From positions 62,001 through 126,000 of the forward strand of contig JAGPCY010000005.1 of NCBI GenBank assembly GCA_018057825.1: a stretch of 64,000 nucleotides of DNA, given 5' to 3'. A program made the translations under genes and the position numbers. The DNA is from Kofleriaceae bacterium. Its GTDB lineage: Bacteria > Myxococcota_A > Polyangia > Haliangiales > Haliangiaceae. A model generated the notes under the pieces. It searched no databases and was not told the origin of the DNA. It saw only the letters and a list, made by a program, of their open reading frames with translations. Shown here piece after piece: positions 1 through 9,000 of the stretch (its first letter is position 1; every line of letters begins with the position of its first letter).

Positions 1-841
1 GGTCTTCGAGTTCGGCGAGGTCGATGGTGAACCGTACCTGGCGATGGAGCTGGTCGATGGCTGGACCCTGGCCGAGGTCATGGCCGCGTTCCAGCGCGCC
101 GGGCGCGCGGTGCCGATCGGCCTGGCCTGTCACGTCGGCGCGTGTGTCGCCGATGCGCTCGACCACGCCCACGCCCTGGCCGACGATGGTGGCCACCCCT
201 ACGGTCTGGTCCACCGCGACATCAGCCCGACCAACGTCATGGTGACCCGCCATGGCGCGGTCAAGGTCCTCGACTTCGGCGCCCACGCCGCGGTCGACCG
301 CGACGTCGACGACTCCGGCCTGGTGCGCGGCACCCCGGCGTACATGTCCCCCGAGCAGGCCGACGGCCGCTCGGTCGACGCCCGCAGCGACGTGTTCTCT
401 CTCGGCGTGGTGCTGTACGAAGCCCTGACGTCGACACGGCTGTTCGCCGGCGCCGACGACCGCGACACGCTGCGGCAGGTCCGGGAGGCCAGCGTCCCGC
501 CGATCGAGCGCGCGGATCTGGAGCCGGCGCTGGGCCAGCTCGTCGCGCAGATGCTGGCGCGGGTGCCGGCCGATCGGCCGCGGTCGTGCGCGGCGATCGC
601 CCGGGTGCTGCGCGACCGGGCGCGCCGCGAGCACGTCGACGACGCGGCGGTGCGCCAGACCTTGTCCCAGCTCGGCCTCGATCGCCTGCCGGGACGGGCC
701 GCGACCCAGCTCTTGCTCCCCGATCGCCGACGTAGCCGCCGCGGCTGGTGGCTGGCGCTGGCGTTGACCGCCGGCGCGGCTGCGCCCTACGCGTGCACCG
801 CGCCGCCGCGCACGATCCTGTTCACGTCGCCGGGTCGTTAG
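1..841 (+). CDS. Ser/Thr protein kinase, C-terminal part (start outside window)
   Basis: The reading frame is open from the first bases of the window, so the ATP-binding lobe is missing. What remains is a Hanks-type kinase: the hinge region (AMELVDGWTL), the catalytic loop HRDISPTN, the metal-binding DFG, the activation segment ending YMSPEQ, and the DVFSLGVVLYE helix. After the catalytic domain there is a short Arg-rich linker and one hydrophobic segment (WWLALALTAGAAAPYA) close to the C-terminus, a tail-anchored layout common in myxobacterial kinases. The substrate is unknown. The last 20 bases overlap the convergent gene that follows. The family call is firm; the role is not known. Confidence 0.9.
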   Translation, partial: VFEFGEVDGEPYLAMELVDGWTLAEVMAAFQRAGRAVPIGLACHVGACVADALDHAHALADDGGHPYGLVHRDISPTNVMVTRHGAVKVLDFGAHAAVDRDVDDSGLVRGTPAYMSPEQADGRSVDARSDVFSLGVVLYEALTSTRLFAGADDRDTLRQVREASVPPIERADLEPALGQLVAQMLARVPADRPRSCAAIARVLRDRARREHVDDAAVRQTLSQLGLDRLPGRAATQLLLPDRRRSRRGWWLALALTAGAAAPYACTAPPRTILFTSPGR

Positions 842-1622
842 CGCTGGTCGCCAGGGCGATGCCGGCCGCCGCGGCGCCGATCGTGGCCAGACCGCGAAAC
901 CCCTCGGCTAGCACGCGCAGCTCCTCGCCGTAGCCCGGGACCCGTCCGCTGATCGAGAACGTCGCGTCGTAGCAGAGCCAGCCGGCGAGCGACCAGGTCA
1001 GGAGCGTCCAGGCTTGGCTGACCGGGGCATCGCCCAGCGCGAGCGCGGTCAAGAGCGCCGGCGCGATCAAGGAGATCGTGACCGCGTCCCCCAGGGCGTT
1101 CGTCAGGCCCATGAGCGGCTTGGGGCCGCCCTCGGTCACCGCCGCGCTGCCCTCGAGCCACAGGGTCGGCATCGTGATGGCGATGGCGACGCCGATCGCG
1201 ATCGCCCGCAGCGCGCTCCGGCTGGCTGCGGTCCCGGGCAGCGGTAGGCCGCTGGCCGCCCCGGTCCGCGCCATCACCCAGGCCCCGCTGGCCGCCAGGC
1301 CGTTGGCCGCGACCATCAGGACCAGCTCGATCCACCGCGCCGCGGTGGTGTCGACGTCGATGACGAGGTTGCGGTGCAGCACCGCGTCCCGGACCACCAG
1401 GATGGCGTACGCGCCGGCGAACCGGCCGAAGCTGCGGAACATCCGCGTCCCAGGCGGGAACGCCAGCGCCCCGACCAGGCAGCCGAACAGGGCGACCACC
1501 TTGAGCCCGCGGATCGTCGCGTCGATGATCGGCCACCGCTCGGCGGGCGCGACGCTGAGGGCCAGGGCGATCACGCCGGCGAACGCCGCGAATGGCGCGG
1601 CGAACAGGAGCGAGCGGCGCAT
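822..1622 (-). CDS. multi-pass membrane protein, unknown function
   Basis: A 266-residue hydrophobic protein with about seven predicted membrane segments separated by short polar loops, starting with a membrane segment near residues 5-25. I do not recognise a family. The start codon is preceded by a good -10-like box (TATACT) only 9 bases upstream and by no Shine-Dalgarno sequence, which supports this start and suggests an almost leaderless mRNA. It stands alone on this strand and converges on the kinase, overlapping its 3' end by 20 bases. Confidence 0.7.
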   Translation of the reverse strand: MRRSLLFAAPFAAFAGVIALALSVAPAERWPIIDATIRGLKVVALFGCLVGALAFPPGTRMFRSFGRFAGAYAILVVRDAVLHRNLVIDVDTTAARWIELVLMVAANGLAASGAWVMARTGAASGLPLPGTAASRSALRAIAIGVAIAITMPTLWLEGSAAVTEGGPKPLMGLTNALGDAVTISLIAPALLTALALGDAPVSQAWTLLTWSLAGWLCYDATFSISGRVPGYGEELRVLAEGFRGLATIGAAAAGIALATSANDPAT

Positions 1623-1631
1623 GGGCCGCGC

Positions 1632-1637
1632 AGTATA
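1632..1637 (-). promoter_or_regulatory. -10-like box (TATACT), 9 bases before start codon
   Basis: TATACT on the minus strand lies 9 bases upstream of the ATG at 1622. It matches the TANNNT pattern found before eleven other start codons in this window. I see no convincing -35 box. Confidence 0.45.
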
Positions 1638-1691
1638 GACGCGCGGCGCGGTCGTTGGCCTCTCTGGGGTGAACCTGGTTCGTCGATCGCC

Positions 1692-2762
1692 TCACGGGCC
1701 GGCCGACACGGGCCAGTCGTCGGCGTCCCAGGACAAGGTCGAGATGCGCAAGGTCGGGCGCCCGCCCTGGGTGGCATCGTAGGCGTGGTAGAGGTTGACG
1801 TCGCCCAGCGGGGTCGAGAGGACGGCGTTGTGGCCCGGGCCCCGCCAGCGGCTGTCGCCGGCCACGAGGAGCGTGCCGCCGCCCGATAGCAGCGGTACCC
1901 CGGCGCGGTCGACGTAGGGGCCCGTGATCGCGGTCGCGCGGCCGACCAACTGCTTGTAGGTGCTGTTCACGCCACTACAGCAGACGTCGACCGACTCGAA
2001 CAGGTAGTAGTACCCGCCGCGCCGGATGACGTACGGGGCCTCGACGGCGTTGTTGGCCCGGGTGGCTAGCGAGTACAGCGCCGGACTGCGCCGATCGCCG
2101 TCGGCGTCGAGCTCGATGGCCTTGATCCCGCCCCACCAGCTACCGAAGACCAGCCAGGCCCGCCCGTCGGCGTCGAGCACGTGGTTGGGATCGATCGCGT
2201 TCCACGGGTCGGCCGTGGTCGAACACACGACCGGCGCGCCGCGATCGACCCAGGTCGGCGGGTCGAGGGACGGGCTGGTGGCGTGGCCGATGCAAGAGGC
2301 GCGGCTGCCGAACGACGACGCCGCGTAGTACAGGTGGTACTGACCGCCGAAGAACGCGATGTCCGGAGCCCACAGCTCGTTGGGCGACGTGGGCGGGGTG
2401 GTCGTGATCCAGGCCGGCTTGCTCGCGAACACCCGCCCCGCCGCGGTCCAGCTCAAGAGGTCGGTGGAGTGAAACACCGGCAGTCCCTGGCCGGTCGCGA
2501 ACAGGTAGTACCCGGTCGCGGTGGCGATGGCCGACGGGTCGTGGACCGGTGTGATCGCGCCGGACAGCGGCAAGGTCCCGAGCGCGGCGTCCAGGCCGGC
2601 GTCGACCGCCAACGGGGCGGCGTCGGGCGCGGCGTCGGGCGAGACCTGGGCGTCGTCGCCGGTCCCGGGCCCGGCGTCGATCGCTGGGCGTGCGTTAGGC
2701 GTCCCGCACCCGGCGAGCCACGCCAAGACCAGGCCGCACCGGGCCGTCGTGGGCGCGCTCAT
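1692..2762 (-). CDS. GH43 endo-1,5-alpha-L-arabinanase, lipoprotein
   Basis: Predicted five-bladed beta-propeller glycoside hydrolase of family 43, cleaving the backbone of arabinan. With the start used here the protein has 356 residues: a lipoprotein signal with lipobox WLAGC (Cys19), an Asp/Ala-rich linker to about residue 65, then the catalytic domain. The three expected acidic residues are visible: Asp75 in HDPS (base), Asp191 in AIDPN, and Glu241 in VEAPY (acid). The start at 2762 forms an ATGA overlap with the stop of the upstream LamG gene; a longer frame reaches 2807 but would spoil the signal peptide. It is probably an outer-membrane or surface enzyme working with the neighbouring LamG proteins. 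Confidence 0.88.
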   Translation of the reverse strand: MSAPTTARCGLVLAWLAGCGTPNARPAIDAGPGTGDDAQVSPDAAPDAAPLAVDAGLDAALGTLPLSGAITPVHDPSAIATATGYYLFATGQGLPVFHSTDLLSWTAAGRVFASKPAWITTTPPTSPNELWAPDIAFFGGQYHLYYAASSFGSRASCIGHATSPSLDPPTWVDRGAPVVCSTTADPWNAIDPNHVLDADGRAWLVFGSWWGGIKAIELDADGDRRSPALYSLATRANNAVEAPYVIRRGGYYYLFESVDVCCSGVNSTYKQLVGRATAITGPYVDRAGVPLLSGGGTLLVAGDSRWRGPGHNAVLSTPLGDVNLYHAYDATQGGRPTLRISTLSWDADDWPVSAGP

Positions 2763-4267
2763 CGGCGGGCCAGGAGGTTGATCTCGTCGGCCGACCACGC
2801 GCGGCACGACACCCGCAGCTCGTCGATCGCGCCGTTCAGGTACGGATCGGGTGCGAACTGCGAGCGGCCGAGCCAGTTGTCGGGCGTGGTCGCGAAGTCG
2901 CCGGGCCCGACGTCGCTGGCGGCGCCGCGGACGACCTCGGCGCCATCGACGTAGACGATCACCGTGCCGTCGGCGATCGTGACTGCGACGTGGTGCCAGG
3001 CGTCATCGGCCGGCAGCCCCGCGGGCGCGACCAGATCGAAGGCCGGCGCGCCCGGTCGCTTCATCGCGAAGCGCAGCACCCCGGCGTTGTCGGCGGGCGT
3101 GAGGAACAGGAAGTGATCGCCGCCGGCGCCGAAGTCGAAGATCCGGCTCCAGGTCGGCGTCGCGCGCAGGCGGACCCAGGTGGCGATCGTCGCCGCGCGG
3201 GTACAGCCGGCCAGCGGGCTGACGCCGAAGGCGACGTGAGCGTTCGAGCTGCCGCCGGCGAGGTTGACCGCGGTGCCCAGGCGCCCCGGGGTCCAGGTCG
3301 CTCCCGTCAGCGTGGTGGGGACGTGGTGGTCCGAGGAGTCCGCGGCGACCAACCCGGTCCCCTCGTCGAACCGCCAGTGCGCGTAGTCTCGCCCGGGCCA
3401 GGCCAGGTCGCCGATCTCCGCCGCGCCGAGCACGCGGTCGTAGATCCGGAACTCGTCGAGGGCGGCGCGCAGCCCGGGATCGGGGAAGCGCGACTTGCCC
3501 AGCCACGACGCGCCGCTGAGGGGCTCGAGCTCGCGCGGCGGCACGATCGCGCCGGTCGTGGTCACGACCGGAAAACCGTCGACGTAGAGCGTGCGGGTCC
3601 CCCCGGCGCCGGTGAGCGCGACGTGCTTCCACTGGCCGGTCGGCAGGGCGACCCCGGCGCTGGTCATGAGCTCGTTCGCGCCGCTGCCGCCGTACGACGA
3701 CGCGTGCAGCCCGACCGCGCCGGCGCCGGTGAAGCCGCTTACGGTCATGAACATGAACCGCTCGGCGGTCCCGACGCCGCCGTTGCCGAGGTCGTAGATC
3801 CGGGCCCAGCCGGCGTTGTCAGCGACGTTGACCCAGGTGGCGATCGTGAAGGCGTCGACCCCGGTGAGGACGCCGTCGGGCAGGCTGACGTACTCGGCCC
3901 CGGTCAACGCCAGGGCGCCCGATTGGCCGCGGCCGCCGTTCGGCGCCCACGCCGTCGTCCCGGTCAGGGTTCCGCTCCGGCCCTGACCCGACGAGTCGAC
4001 GACCACCGGGCCGCTGCCCTCCTCGAAGGCGTAGCGCAGGCGCAGGTTCGGAATGCTAGCGGCGTCGGGCGCGACCGCGGCATCGACCGCGGACGGAGCG
4101 TCGCGCTCGGCGGCGTCGGCGCGCGCGGCGTCGACCGCGGCGGCGTCGACGGTAGCCGCATCGCCCGGGTCGCTGGCGTCGGTCGCGGGCTGGGGGTGGT
4201 TGTCGCCGCAACCGACGGCGGACGCGAGTCCAACGATCAACGTGGCGAGGGGGGACCTCTTGCGCAT
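2759..4267 (-). CDS. lipoprotein with two LamG/concanavalin-like domains
   Basis: 502 residues: lipoprotein signal (lipobox ending AVGC, Cys20), an Asp/Ala-rich linker to about residue 72, then two LamG-like jelly-roll domains (about 75-290 and 295-500). Each begins with a RYAFEEG or HWRFDEG strand and ends with a DEFRIYDR or DELRVSCR strand typical of LamG_3. Such domains bind carbohydrate or surface ligands. A clear Shine-Dalgarno (GGAGGT) precedes the ATG. The gene overlaps the GH43 gene by 4 bases and is a tandem paralogue of the next gene. The ligand is inferred to be plant or microbial polysaccharide from the arabinanase neighbour. Confidence 0.85.
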   Translation of the reverse strand: MRKRSPLATLIVGLASAVGCGDNHPQPATDASDPGDAATVDAAAVDAARADAAERDAPSAVDAAVAPDAASIPNLRLRYAFEEGSGPVVVDSSGQGRSGTLTGTTAWAPNGGRGQSGALALTGAEYVSLPDGVLTGVDAFTIATWVNVADNAGWARIYDLGNGGVGTAERFMFMTVSGFTGAGAVGLHASSYGGSGANELMTSAGVALPTGQWKHVALTGAGGTRTLYVDGFPVVTTTGAIVPPRELEPLSGASWLGKSRFPDPGLRAALDEFRIYDRVLGAAEIGDLAWPGRDYAHWRFDEGTGLVAADSSDHHVPTTLTGATWTPGRLGTAVNLAGGSSNAHVAFGVSPLAGCTRAATIATWVRLRATPTWSRIFDFGAGGDHFLFLTPADNAGVLRFAMKRPGAPAFDLVAPAGLPADDAWHHVAVTIADGTVIVYVDGAEVVRGAASDVGPGDFATTPDNWLGRSQFAPDPYLNGAIDELRVSCRAWSADEINLLARR

Positions 4268-4300
4268 TGGGACCTCCAGGCGAGAGCGAACGGGGGCCGA

Positions 4301-5752
4301 CTAGCGGCGCGACAGCAGCCGGATCTCGTCGCCGGTCAGGGCCCGGCAACCGATACGGATCTCATCGAGGGCGCCGGCCAACGACGGCGCGCCGGCGCGC
4401 GAGCGCCCGAACCAGTTCTCGGTGGTGCCGGCCAAGTCGCCTGGCCGGATCGCGACGCCCGAGGTGGTCGCGATCGCGAACCCGTCGACGTACAGCGCGA
4501 CGGTGCTGGCGTCGAACGTGACGACGACGTGGTGCCAGGCGCCATCGGCGGGCAGCGACGCAGTCGCCGAGGTCACGCTGGCCGTGGCGCCGCCCGCGCC
4601 CAGGCCGACCCGGGTCACGCCGCCATCGCTCGGCGCCAGGTACACGTAGGTGCCGGCGCCGGTCCCGAAGTCGAAGACCCGGCTGCCGTTGGCGACGGCG
4701 GTCAGCTTGACCCACAGCGCCACCGAGGCCTGGCTGGTGCACCCGGCGAGGGGGGCCGAGCCGAGGGCGACGTGGGGGCCAGTCGCGCCGCCGCCTGGGA
4801 GCGCGATCGCCTGGCCGAGGCGTCCCGAGGTCCAGGTCGCGCCGGCGGTGAGGGTGCCGTCGACGCTGCGGTCCGACGAGTCGACGGCGGTCGGGCCGCC
4901 GCCCTCGTCGAAGCGCCAATGCGAGTAGTCCGCGCCCGGCCAGGCGAGGTCCTGGACCTCGCTGGTCGACAGCACCCGATCGTAGACGCGAAACTCGTCG
5001 AGCCGGCCGATCAGGCCAGGGTCGACCGCGAAGCGCGAGCGGCCGAGCCACGAGTTGCCGCCGATCGGCTCGAGCACGCGCGGCGGGACATCGAGCGCGG
5101 TGGTCACCGTCACGACCGGGTGACCATCGACGTACAGGGTGCGGGCGCCGCCGGAGCCGGTCAGCGCCACGTGCTTCCACACCCCGGTCGGCAGGACCGC
5201 CTGGGCGCTCAGCACGATCTCGTTGTCGACCGCGCCGCCGTACGAGGACGCGTGCAGGCCAACGCCAGTGCCGCCGGGGTAGCCGGCGATGGTCAGGAAC
5301 ATGAAGCGCTGGGCCGGATCCGCCAGGCCGTTGCCGAGGTCGTAGACCCGCGCCCAGGCGACGTTGCTCGGCAGGTTCAGCCAGGTCGCAATCGTGAAGT
5401 CCTCGACGCCGTCGAGCATCCCGGACGGCAGGGTGACGAACTGCGCGGCCGGCGTCCCTCCGCCGAGCTGCAGCGCGCCGCCGCGGCGCCCCTCGGGGCT
5501 CCACGCCGGCCCACCGATGACCGAACCATGGTGGCCATGGCCCGAGTCGTCGACGGCGGTGGTGCCGCCAAGGTCGAACGCGTAGTAGACCCGCAGGTTG
5601 GGGACCGGCGTGGCGTCGGGGGGCGGGGCGGCGTCGGTCGGGGCGTCGACCACCGTCGCGCCGTCGCCGCCGAGCAGCTCGGGCGTGATCACATTGCAGG
5701 CGGTCGCCACGCAGGCGATGGCAGCGAGTCCGGGGCGAGCGAGCGCAGGCAT
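4301..5752 (-). CDS. lipoprotein with two LamG/concanavalin-like domains (paralogue)
   Basis: 483 residues with the same layout as its neighbour: lipoprotein signal (lipobox VATAC), short Asp/Ala/Pro linker, then two LamG-like domains (about 55-270 and 275-480) ending in DEFRVYDR and DEIRIGCR strands. Many blocks are shared with the other copy, for example ASSYGG, WKHVALTG, LYVDG and WLG(R/K)SRF, so the pair arose by tandem duplication. The frame extends to a GTG at 5785 that would overlap the upstream stop, but the ATG at 5752 gives a clean signal peptide and has GAGG upstream, so I chose it. Confidence 0.82.
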   Translation of the reverse strand: MPALARPGLAAIACVATACNVITPELLGGDGATVVDAPTDAAPPPDATPVPNLRVYYAFDLGGTTAVDDSGHGHHGSVIGGPAWSPEGRRGGALQLGGGTPAAQFVTLPSGMLDGVEDFTIATWLNLPSNVAWARVYDLGNGLADPAQRFMFLTIAGYPGGTGVGLHASSYGGAVDNEIVLSAQAVLPTGVWKHVALTGSGGARTLYVDGHPVVTVTTALDVPPRVLEPIGGNSWLGRSRFAVDPGLIGRLDEFRVYDRVLSTSEVQDLAWPGADYSHWRFDEGGGPTAVDSSDRSVDGTLTAGATWTSGRLGQAIALPGGGATGPHVALGSAPLAGCTSQASVALWVKLTAVANGSRVFDFGTGAGTYVYLAPSDGGVTRVGLGAGGATASVTSATASLPADGAWHHVVVTFDASTVALYVDGFAIATTSGVAIRPGDLAGTTENWFGRSRAGAPSLAGALDEIRIGCRALTGDEIRLLSRR

Positions 5753-5781
5753 GAAGAGGTCCTCGATTGGATCGGTCCGGA

Positions 5782-6288
5782 TCACTCGGACCGTTGGTAC
5801 GGGTTGGCTTCCATCTCGCCGACCGGCGCGGCGCGGGGGCGCGGGGGCGCGGGCGGCGGTGACGGGCGCGACGGCGCGGGGGGTGGCGTCGGCGCGGCCG
5901 ACGGCGGCGTCGGCGCGATCGCGGGCAGCGGCGACGACGACTGCGCAGCTGCGCGGGGCGTCGGCGACTCGGTGCGCGACTCGGTGCGCGCCGGTCGTCG
6001 CGTGGTCCGGGGCGCGGCGCGAAGGACGCGGGCCGGATCCTCGTCGTCGTCCTGAGTGATCGTCGCGGGGACCTCCGAGGTGGCGGTCGGCGTCGATGGC
6101 GGCGCGGTGGCCGCGGGCGGCGCGGTCGTCGGGACGGGCGGAGTGGTAGGCGCCGCGGGGGCGACCGCGTCGGGCTCGGCGCGGTGCGCGGTCGGCGCGG
6201 ACGTCGCGCCGCCGCCGAGGGCCTTGTAGCCGGCGAACGCGGTGCCGTTGGCGACGACGAACCCCAAGACGATGGTGGAGAGCTTCAT
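5782..6288 (-). CDS. Pro/Ala-rich protein with N-terminal membrane segment
   Basis: 168 residues. One hydrophobic segment at about residues 4-25 is followed by a low-complexity Pro/Ala/Thr/Ser chain, an acidic patch (DDDEDP), an Arg-rich stretch and a second Pro run. No enzyme domain is visible. The shape is that of an anchored periplasmic spacer or linker protein. It lies 19 bases after the PEGA-type gene and about 30 bases before the LamG pair, so it is probably part of the same transcript. Low-complexity composition makes the exact function unreadable. Confidence 0.6.
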   Translation of the reverse strand: MKLSTIVLGFVVANGTAFAGYKALGGGATSAPTAHRAEPDAVAPAAPTTPPVPTTAPPAATAPPSTPTATSEVPATITQDDDEDPARVLRAAPRTTRRPARTESRTESPTPRAAAQSSSPLPAIAPTPPSAAPTPPPAPSRPSPPPAPPRPRAAPVGEMEANPYQRSE

Positions 6289-6307
6289 CGGAGGACCTGG
6301 CGGCCGA

Positions 6308-7300
6308 TCAGAACGGCGTGGTGAACCCGACCGCGGCGCCGCCGGTCAGCGGCGTGAGCGCAACGGTGGGCCGCTCGGGCGAGGACCAGCGGGTGAACAC
6401 CGCGGCCGTGAGGGTCGCGAGCCCGGCCGCGGCGGTGCCGATCAACAGCGCGTTGGTCCAGCGCTGCCGATCCTCGGCCTCGGCGTATCGCCGGTCGGCC
6501 GCAGCGCGATCGCCGGCCGCGACCAGATCGCGGATCTGATCGCGGTCCTCGAGAGTGCGCAGCCCCTGGTAGGTCGCGGCGGCGCCCAAGCCGACGGTCA
6601 GCACCGCGCCGGACAGGACCCAGCCGCGGCTGAGCCCGCCGCGGTCGTCGCCGGCCCGGGCAGCGGCGGGCGGTGACGCGACCGTCACCGAGGCTGCCGG
6701 GGCCTCGAATCGGAGCGCCACATGGGTCTCGGCCCGCAACGAGACCTGCTGGTTCGGCGCGCTGCCGGCGTCGAACACCGCGCCCACCGTTCGCGCCCCT
6801 GGGGTCACGAACAGCGCGTGGCTGGTGGCGCGCTGCCGGGACGCCGCCTTGTCGCCGATCACCACAGCGCATGGCGCGTCGCACGCGACGTCGACGCGCG
6901 CGAGCTGGGGCACCAGCTCGCTCAGGACCGCCTCCGCGACTTCGCGGGCGGCCGCGTCGTCGGGGTAGCGGCGCAGCAGGGCTGCGGCGTCGGTCGCCGC
7001 CATCGCCTTGTGGCCGGCCGCGAAGCGCGCCCGGGTCGCGTTGCGCAGGGCCGCCGCCGATGGGGCCAGCTCGTCGGCGAGCTCGTAGAGGTCGGCGGCC
7101 TCCGCCATCTTGCCTTCGAGCGAGAGCCGCTGGGCGCGGGCGAAGGCCTCGGCGGCGGCCGGCACGCCGTCGGCGCGCGCCGCGGTTGGCCCGGTGGCCA
7201 GGGCCCAAAGGACCAGGGTCGCACCGGCCCGGGCCCCACGGGTGGTGATCGACGGCGCGGGTTGGCGCGCGGGCAGGTCGGCGAGGGTGGCGCGGGACAT
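6308..7300 (-). CDS. secreted TPR/PEGA-like protein with membrane segments
   Basis: 330 residues. An N-terminal export segment ends near residue 43 (ARA), followed by a helical TPR-like region (FARAQRLSLEGKMAEAADLYELADEL), a PEGA-like beta region around residues 135-200 with a CDAPC pair, then two hydrophobic segments around residues 225-245 and 285-305. The architecture is common in myxobacteria, where such genes sit beside Ser/Thr kinases, as here: the kinase stop is only 9 bases upstream. AGGAG before the ATG supports the start; a longer overlapping frame (to 7385) is a different frame and is rejected. The molecular role is unknown. Confidence 0.72.
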   Translation of the reverse strand: MSRATLADLPARQPAPSITTRGARAGATLVLWALATGPTAARADGVPAAAEAFARAQRLSLEGKMAEAADLYELADELAPSAAALRNATRARFAAGHKAMAATDAAALLRRYPDDAAAREVAEAVLSELVPQLARVDVACDAPCAVVIGDKAASRQRATSHALFVTPGARTVGAVFDAGSAPNQQVSLRAETHVALRFEAPAASVTVASPPAAARAGDDRGGLSRGWVLSGAVLTVGLGAAATYQGLRTLEDRDQIRDLVAAGDRAAADRRYAEAEDRQRWTNALLIGTAAAGLATLTAAVFTRWSSPERPTVALTPLTGGAAVGFTTPF

Positions 7301-7309
7301 CGCGGGCTC

Positions 7310-8449
7310 CTATAGGTGCGGGACGACGAACAACCAGAAGACCGCGGTCGCGACGGTCATGAGCCCGATCACCGCATAGCGCCATCGGGGCGACGGCGAG
7401 GGTCGAACGGCGATGCTGGGTTCGCTGACCTCGTGGTCGAACGGCGTCGGCTGGCTGGTGCCGGTGGCGAAGGTCAGGCCGGTGTCGGAGCGCTCCTCGG
7501 GCAGGGACTCGGCGACCACCGCGGCCAGGGGCGCGGCGTCGACGTCCCAGCCGTGGGCTCGCGCCACGGCGCGCAGCGCGTCCGCGAAGGCCCGATGGTC
7601 GGCGAATCGCTCGTCGCGGTCAGGGGCCAGGGCCCGCAGCACGACCGCCTCGAGGTCGGCCGGGTAGTCGCCGGCCACCGTCGACGGCCGCGGGTACGGT
7701 TCATGAAGGATGGCGTGGAGGGTCTGGAGCTCGGTCTCGCGGTGAAACAGGCGCTCGCCGACCGTCATCTCCCACAGCGAGACCGCCAGGGCGAACTGAT
7801 CCGCGCGGTGATCGATGGGGCGATTGCGGAGCTGCTCGGGCGACAGGTACGAGGCCTTGCCCTTCACGGTCCCAGCCCTGGTCATCGACTCGCTGGTCAA
7901 CGCCTTGGCGACGCCGAAGTCGATCAGCTTCACGTGGCCATCGCGGCTGACCAGGATGTTCGACAGCGTCACGTCGCGGTGGATGATCCGGAGCGGGACC
8001 CCATCCGGCCCACACTCGGTGTAGGCGTGGTGCAGCGCCTCGGCCACGGAGATCGCGATCCGGACGGCGGCGGGGAGGGGGAGGGCCTTGCCCGCGCCTT
8101 GGGGGCGGGCCCGCAGCAGGTTGAGCACGCTCGGGCCACGCACGTACTCCATCACCAGGACGTAGCCGCTCGGCTCCTCGCGCAGCTCGTAGATGTGGAT
8201 GATGTTTGGGTGGCGCAGGTGGCCGACGAGCTGGGCCTCGTTGGCGAACATCCGCACGAACTCGGGTTGGTCCGTGAACTGCGCGTGCAGGGCCTTCACG
8301 ACCACCATGCGCTGAAAGCCGCCGGGGCCGGTCTGCTGGGCCAGGTACAGGTCGCCCATGCCACCCGAGGCCAGCTTGCGCACCACCCGCAGGGGCTCGC
8401 TGACGACTAGCCGGGTCGGGGGCGAGGGGGTGGGGGCCAGGTGGAGCAT
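7310..8449 (-). CDS. Ser/Thr protein kinase with C-terminal membrane anchor
   Basis: 379 residues from the ATG at 8449. All Hanks landmarks are present: glycine loop LASGGMGDLYLAQ, the ATP-binding Lys in VVVKAL, catalytic loop HRDVTLSN, DFG, activation loop with Ser/Thr residues, and YLSPEQ. The C-terminal tail after about residue 300 is Ser/Pro-rich and ends in one membrane helix (YAVIGLMTVATAVFWLFVV). The frame stays open to 8518, but the 5' part overlaps a TTGACA promoter, so 8449 is the better start. It heads the minus-strand block leading to the LamG/GH43 genes and may control their expression or export; this is inference from position. Confidence 0.88.
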   Translation of the reverse strand: MLHLAPTPSPPTRLVVSEPLRVVRKLASGGMGDLYLAQQTGPGGFQRMVVVKALHAQFTDQPEFVRMFANEAQLVGHLRHPNIIHIYELREEPSGYVLVMEYVRGPSVLNLLRARPQGAGKALPLPAAVRIAISVAEALHHAYTECGPDGVPLRIIHRDVTLSNILVSRDGHVKLIDFGVAKALTSESMTRAGTVKGKASYLSPEQLRNRPIDHRADQFALAVSLWEMTVGERLFHRETELQTLHAILHEPYPRPSTVAGDYPADLEAVVLRALAPDRDERFADHRAFADALRAVARAHGWDVDAAPLAAVVAESLPEERSDTGLTFATGTSQPTPFDHEVSEPSIAVRPSPSPRWRYAVIGLMTVATAVFWLFVVPHL

Positions 8450-8489
8450 GGCGGATTTGGTCGCCAGATGGGACTGGCTTGCTCGCTGC

Positions 8490-8518
8490 TTGATGGCAGT
8501 CTGATGCGAGAATGTCAA
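8490..8518 (-). promoter_or_regulatory. sigma-70-type promoter for the kinase block
   Basis: On the minus strand a perfect TTGACA (8518-8513) is followed after 17 bases by CATCAA (8495-8490), a 3-of-6 match to the -10 consensus. It points to the kinase start at 8449 with a short leader. The perfect -35 and canonical spacing are the evidence; the -10 is weak. Confidence 0.45.
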
Positions 8519-9000
8519 TGTGTGCAGGCCGGGTCATGTGCGGTTGTTGTGGCGTACTTCTCGTCGGTGTTGTCGCGAGTCGACAGGTCCTGTGCGGACG
8601 AGCATGGCTGACATCTACACCGGAGATTCGGTGTTGCTTCTGGCCATCAGGTGCCCGTTTTGAGGTGTGGAGGCTGGCCCACAGCGGTGTTGCTGGAATG
8701 GTCCGGAGCGCCCGCACGGGCTGTGGGGTCGCGGCTACACCGGGTGCGCGTGCTCGTGATCCCCGAGGCGGAGGCCGAGACCGAGACCGAGGCGGAGACC
8801 GAGACCGAGTCCGAGACCGAGGCCGAGACCGAGGCCGAGACCGAGGCGGAGACCGAGGCCGAGGCGGAGACCGAGTCCGAGACCGAGGCCGAGACCGAGA
8901 CCGAGGCCGAGACCGAGACCGAGGCCGAGGCCGAGACCGAGGCCGAGACCGAGACCGAGACCGAGGCCGAGACCGAGGCCGAAGCGGGGGCCGCGGACGC
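8519..9000. other. gene-poor stretch between two kinases
   Basis: About 480 bases with no credible gene. The left half (to about 8760) is visibly less GC-rich than its surroundings and holds no recognisable motif; the right half is the GAGRCC array listed separately. Frames through the array are open only because the repeat lacks stop codons. Confidence 0.6.
8762..8990 (+). repeat. GAGRCC hexanucleotide tandem array (left)
   Basis: About 37 tandem units of GAGACC and GAGGCC, with occasional GAGGCG and GAGTCC variants. The array ends about 10 bases before the stop codon of the kinase on the minus strand. Read on the plus strand it would encode Glu-Ala-Glu-Thr repeats; all frames are open. A second, longer array at 61721-61992 carries the same unit on the opposite strand. 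Confidence 0.9.

Noticed and set aside
822-1695. Second minus-strand frame (838-1695) over the membrane protein.
   Set aside because: Arg-rich product without membrane helices; the 822-1622 frame has a regular membrane pattern and a -10-like box.
8762-8990. Possible CRISPR array.
   Set aside because: Units are directly adjacent six-base repeats without spacers, so this is a simple tandem repeat.
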